Shown: positions 32,360 through 33,941 of the stretch, piece after piece | How the letters are laid out: every line of letters begins with the position of its first letter | Position numbering within the stretch: position 1 is the first letter of the stretch | NCBI GenBank assembly: GCA_013360945.1 | Contig: JABWAQ010000052.1 | Coordinates: forward strand, 1 to 33,941 | Length of the DNA: 33,941 bases | Direction: 5' to 3' | Source: Candidatus Brocadia sp. | Lineage (GTDB): Bacteria; Planctomycetota; Brocadiia; Brocadiales; Brocadiaceae | Made by a program: the position numbers and the translations under genes | Notes under the pieces: model-generated | What the model was told of the DNA's origin: nothing | Database searches by the model: none | What the model saw: only the letters and a program-made list of their open reading frames with translations

Positions 32360-33601
32360 ATGTCGACCGACGAAACACTGCTTGATGAGATTGTCCGGTT
32401 CACCCAGAAGCTCGTGCGAATTCCAAGCCAAACCTCTCTGGACAGTCTGGACCCTATCTTTCATGTCATATCCGAGTGGCTGGTGACTAACCATCTGAGT
32501 TGGGAGTTCGTGCGCGATGATTCCGGGCACAGCGTGGCCATTCTTGTTACGGTTGACTCTGGAAAAGCAGGCCCGACGATAGTACTCAATGCGTGTGCAG
32601 ATACTGCTCCCATCGGTAGGGCAAATGCTTGGAGCGTCCCGCCTCTCTCAGGCGTGGTTGAGGACGGCAAGCTTTATGGCCGAGGGGCAGCAGACTCAAA
32701 AGTGGCCGTTTCGATCTTTTGTCATCTGGTCCGAGATCTCTATCGTTCCGGGAGCCTTGATCGAGGCCGCTGGCAGGTTTTGCTGGACGGGGACGAACAC
32801 TCGGGGAACTTTGGTGGAGTCAAAGCCTTCATCGCCCGGCAGCCCACTCCCATGTCGTTTGTCGCGATTGGGTATCCTGGGAATGATGCCATCGTGATCG
32901 GTGCCCGAGGCTTTTACCGGGTAAAAGTTTGCACCTTTGGGAAAGAGGCCCACTCTGGGTCGAGTGACCAGACGAATCCCCAGAACGCGATCATCAAGAT
33001 GATGCGTTTGATAGATCACCTCAGTACAAGACCTCTCCCGGTGGAACTCGACAACGATTTTTCCTTTGGTCCCAGAGTGAATGTGACCGAGATCGAAGGG
33101 GGATCGGGATTCTCTCAGATTCCCGGCCAGTGCGAGGTGAAAGTTGATTTTCGCTTGACGCCTGAGTTCAATGAAGACCACGCCCGCCAACTTATTCTGG
33201 AAAGCCTGAGCTGGATCGATGCGGAATTTCCAACCGAGCGCCCTTCGTCCTATGAGGAAACGGCAACCTGGCCATGGTACAAATTGGATCGGGAGGAGGT
33301 TCACGTTCAGACATTGCGCGACTGCGCCGAAAAAAATTTCCGGAAGTCGGTCGAGCTGCGCGTCTGTGGTCCTTCCAACATTGGCAACTTCTTGGCCACC
33401 CATGGGATCCAGGCTACCTGCGGGTTTGGCGTCACCTACGAGAATTTGCATGCGGCGAACGAGTGCCTGGAAATTAATTCGATCTTGCCGGTCTATAAAA
33501 CCTATCGGTGTGCTGTCAGAAAGTGGTCTCGTTCCGAATTACGGCGGGTGGGAAGTCCTTTACACAACCGTATCCAAAGGCTCTCTTTGTCCAGAGAGTA
33601 G
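32360..33601 (+). CDS. M20-family (ArgE/DapE/carboxypeptidase-like) protein with altered metal site
   Basis: 413 residues. The M20 fold is clear: VLNACADTAPIG, LYGRGAADSK, LLDGDEHSGNFGG, the dimerisation-domain GKEAHSG, VTEIEGGSGFSQIPGQCEVKVDFRL and the C-terminal ENLHAANE. The usual metal ligands are changed. In the first motif (normally GHxD) Cys79 replaces His, with Asp81 kept. Asp112 is kept. In the DEE motif Glu146 is kept but the next residue is His147. The EP motif reads GYPG (Tyr172). The final His is present. The protein could bind another metal, or none. It begins with zero spacing after the hydrolase gene. I cannot name the substrate. Confidence 0.82.
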   Translation: MSTDETLLDEIVRFTQKLVRIPSQTSLDSLDPIFHVISEWLVTNHLSWEFVRDDSGHSVAILVTVDSGKAGPTIVLNACADTAPIGRANAWSVPPLSGVVEDGKLYGRGAADSKVAVSIFCHLVRDLYRSGSLDRGRWQVLLDGDEHSGNFGGVKAFIARQPTPMSFVAIGYPGNDAIVIGARGFYRVKVCTFGKEAHSGSSDQTNPQNAIIKMMRLIDHLSTRPLPVELDNDFSFGPRVNVTEIEGGSGFSQIPGQCEVKVDFRLTPEFNEDHARQLILESLSWIDAEFPTERPSSYEETATWPWYKLDREEVHVQTLRDCAEKNFRKSVELRVCGPSNIGNFLATHGIQATCGFGVTYENLHAANECLEINSILPVYKTYRCAVRKWSRSELRRVGSPLHNRIQRLSLSRE

Positions 33602-33812
33602 TTGACTTTACTTTTAAAACTTCTGGGATAGCAGGCCACAAAGTTCCCACAAAGGGATCACGTCTTAACAGGTTCTCCAAGAATACAATGACAATCTCAA
33701 AACGGATGTTCACCCCAGCCAAAATACATAAGTATAGAATATATGGTTGGTTAGCACTGTTTTGTAGATAAATATGTAGTCACTAATATATTATTATTAT
33801 TCAATAATATAT

Positions 33813-33841
33813 TTGACATTGTGAATAATATGGTATATTAT
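33813..33841 (+). promoter_or_regulatory. Strong promoter before the transposase gene
   Basis: TTGACA (33813-33818), 17-nt spacer, TATTAT (33836-33841), directly before an ATG at 33849. The surrounding AT-rich inverted repeats (ATTATTCAATAAT and neighbours, 33790-33840) may be the end of an insertion sequence or an operator. Confidence 0.6.
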
Positions 33842-33848
33842 GGTGGAC

Positions 33849-33941
33849 ATGTATCTTGTAGAGAACAAATCAAAATCCGGCAAAAAGATCTATCGTTCTA
33901 TCCTTCTGCGGGAATCATATCGTGAGGAAGGAAAAGTCAAA
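33849..33941 (+). CDS. Transposase N-terminus, IS1634-like (partial)
   Basis: 31 codons run off the window end. The start (MYLVENKSKSGKKIYRSILL, then RESYREEGKVK) resembles the opening of IS1634/IS4-type transposases, which begin with a short basic strand pattern ending in ESYR-EGKV. The assignment rests on this N-terminus only. It would mark the edge of the acquired hydrolase/M20 region. Another mobile-element protein is possible. Confidence 0.5.
   Translation, partial: MYLVENKSKSGKKIYRSILLRESYREEGKVK

Noticed and set aside
1-33941. tRNA or rRNA genes
   Set aside because: I scanned the gaps for cloverleaf and rRNA-like segments and saw none; hairpins there are terminators or palindromic repeats.

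Overview
The window looks like a chromosomal segment of an anammox planctomycete of the Brocadia/Kuenenia type. Four things point there: the C-terminal end of a NarG/NXR-type molybdoenzyme, a cytochrome b fused to a di-haem cytochrome c beside a Rieske gene, a Re-type citrate synthase candidate in an operon with succinyl-CoA synthetase, and moderate GC with many dispersed palindromic repeats. The assignment comes from recognised protein families, not from a database search.

Layout. 1-1340: the NXR alpha-subunit C-terminus, a strong terminator, and a periplasmic cupredoxin-like protein with its own terminator. 1415-5476: an isoprenoid/envelope operon (ispG, dxr, rseP) behind a near-consensus promoter; ispG is broken by a small deletion. 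5511-7445: an FHA-GAF sigma-54 activator. 7607-12882: an accessory island built around a diversity-generating retroelement (DGR). It holds a large target gene (TIR/DUF4062-like domain, NACHT NTPase, C-terminal SUMF1/formylglycine-enzyme-like domain carrying the variable repeat), then avd, the template repeat, and a reverse transcriptase reduced to its C-terminal part. The target gene also carries several lesions, so this copy looks like a dead or dying DGR, and palindromic repeats fill the place of the missing RT region. 13386-20811: a housekeeping run argB-argD-argF-rph-rdgB-methyltransferase-ABC-F from a consensus promoter, with an internal terminator-like hairpin. 21275-23625: a TPR protein and a secreted protein made of about eight 50-residue repeats. 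23803-27252 (minus strand): Re-citrate synthase candidate, sucC, sucD. 27480-30586: YceI-like protein, Rieske protein, cytochrome b/c fusion. 31085-33601: a two-gene cassette (alpha/beta hydrolase plus an M20-type peptidase with altered metal ligands) that looks acquired. The window ends in the start of a transposase gene behind a strong promoter.

The most interesting part is 7607-12706. Template and variable repeats align without gaps over 117 nt. 17 of 28 template adenines are changed in the variable copy, against 8 of 89 other bases. That is direct sequence evidence of adenine-specific mutagenic retrohoming aimed at a STAND-type, conflict-system-like protein. The second candidate for follow-up is the hydrolase/M20 pair at 31085-33601.
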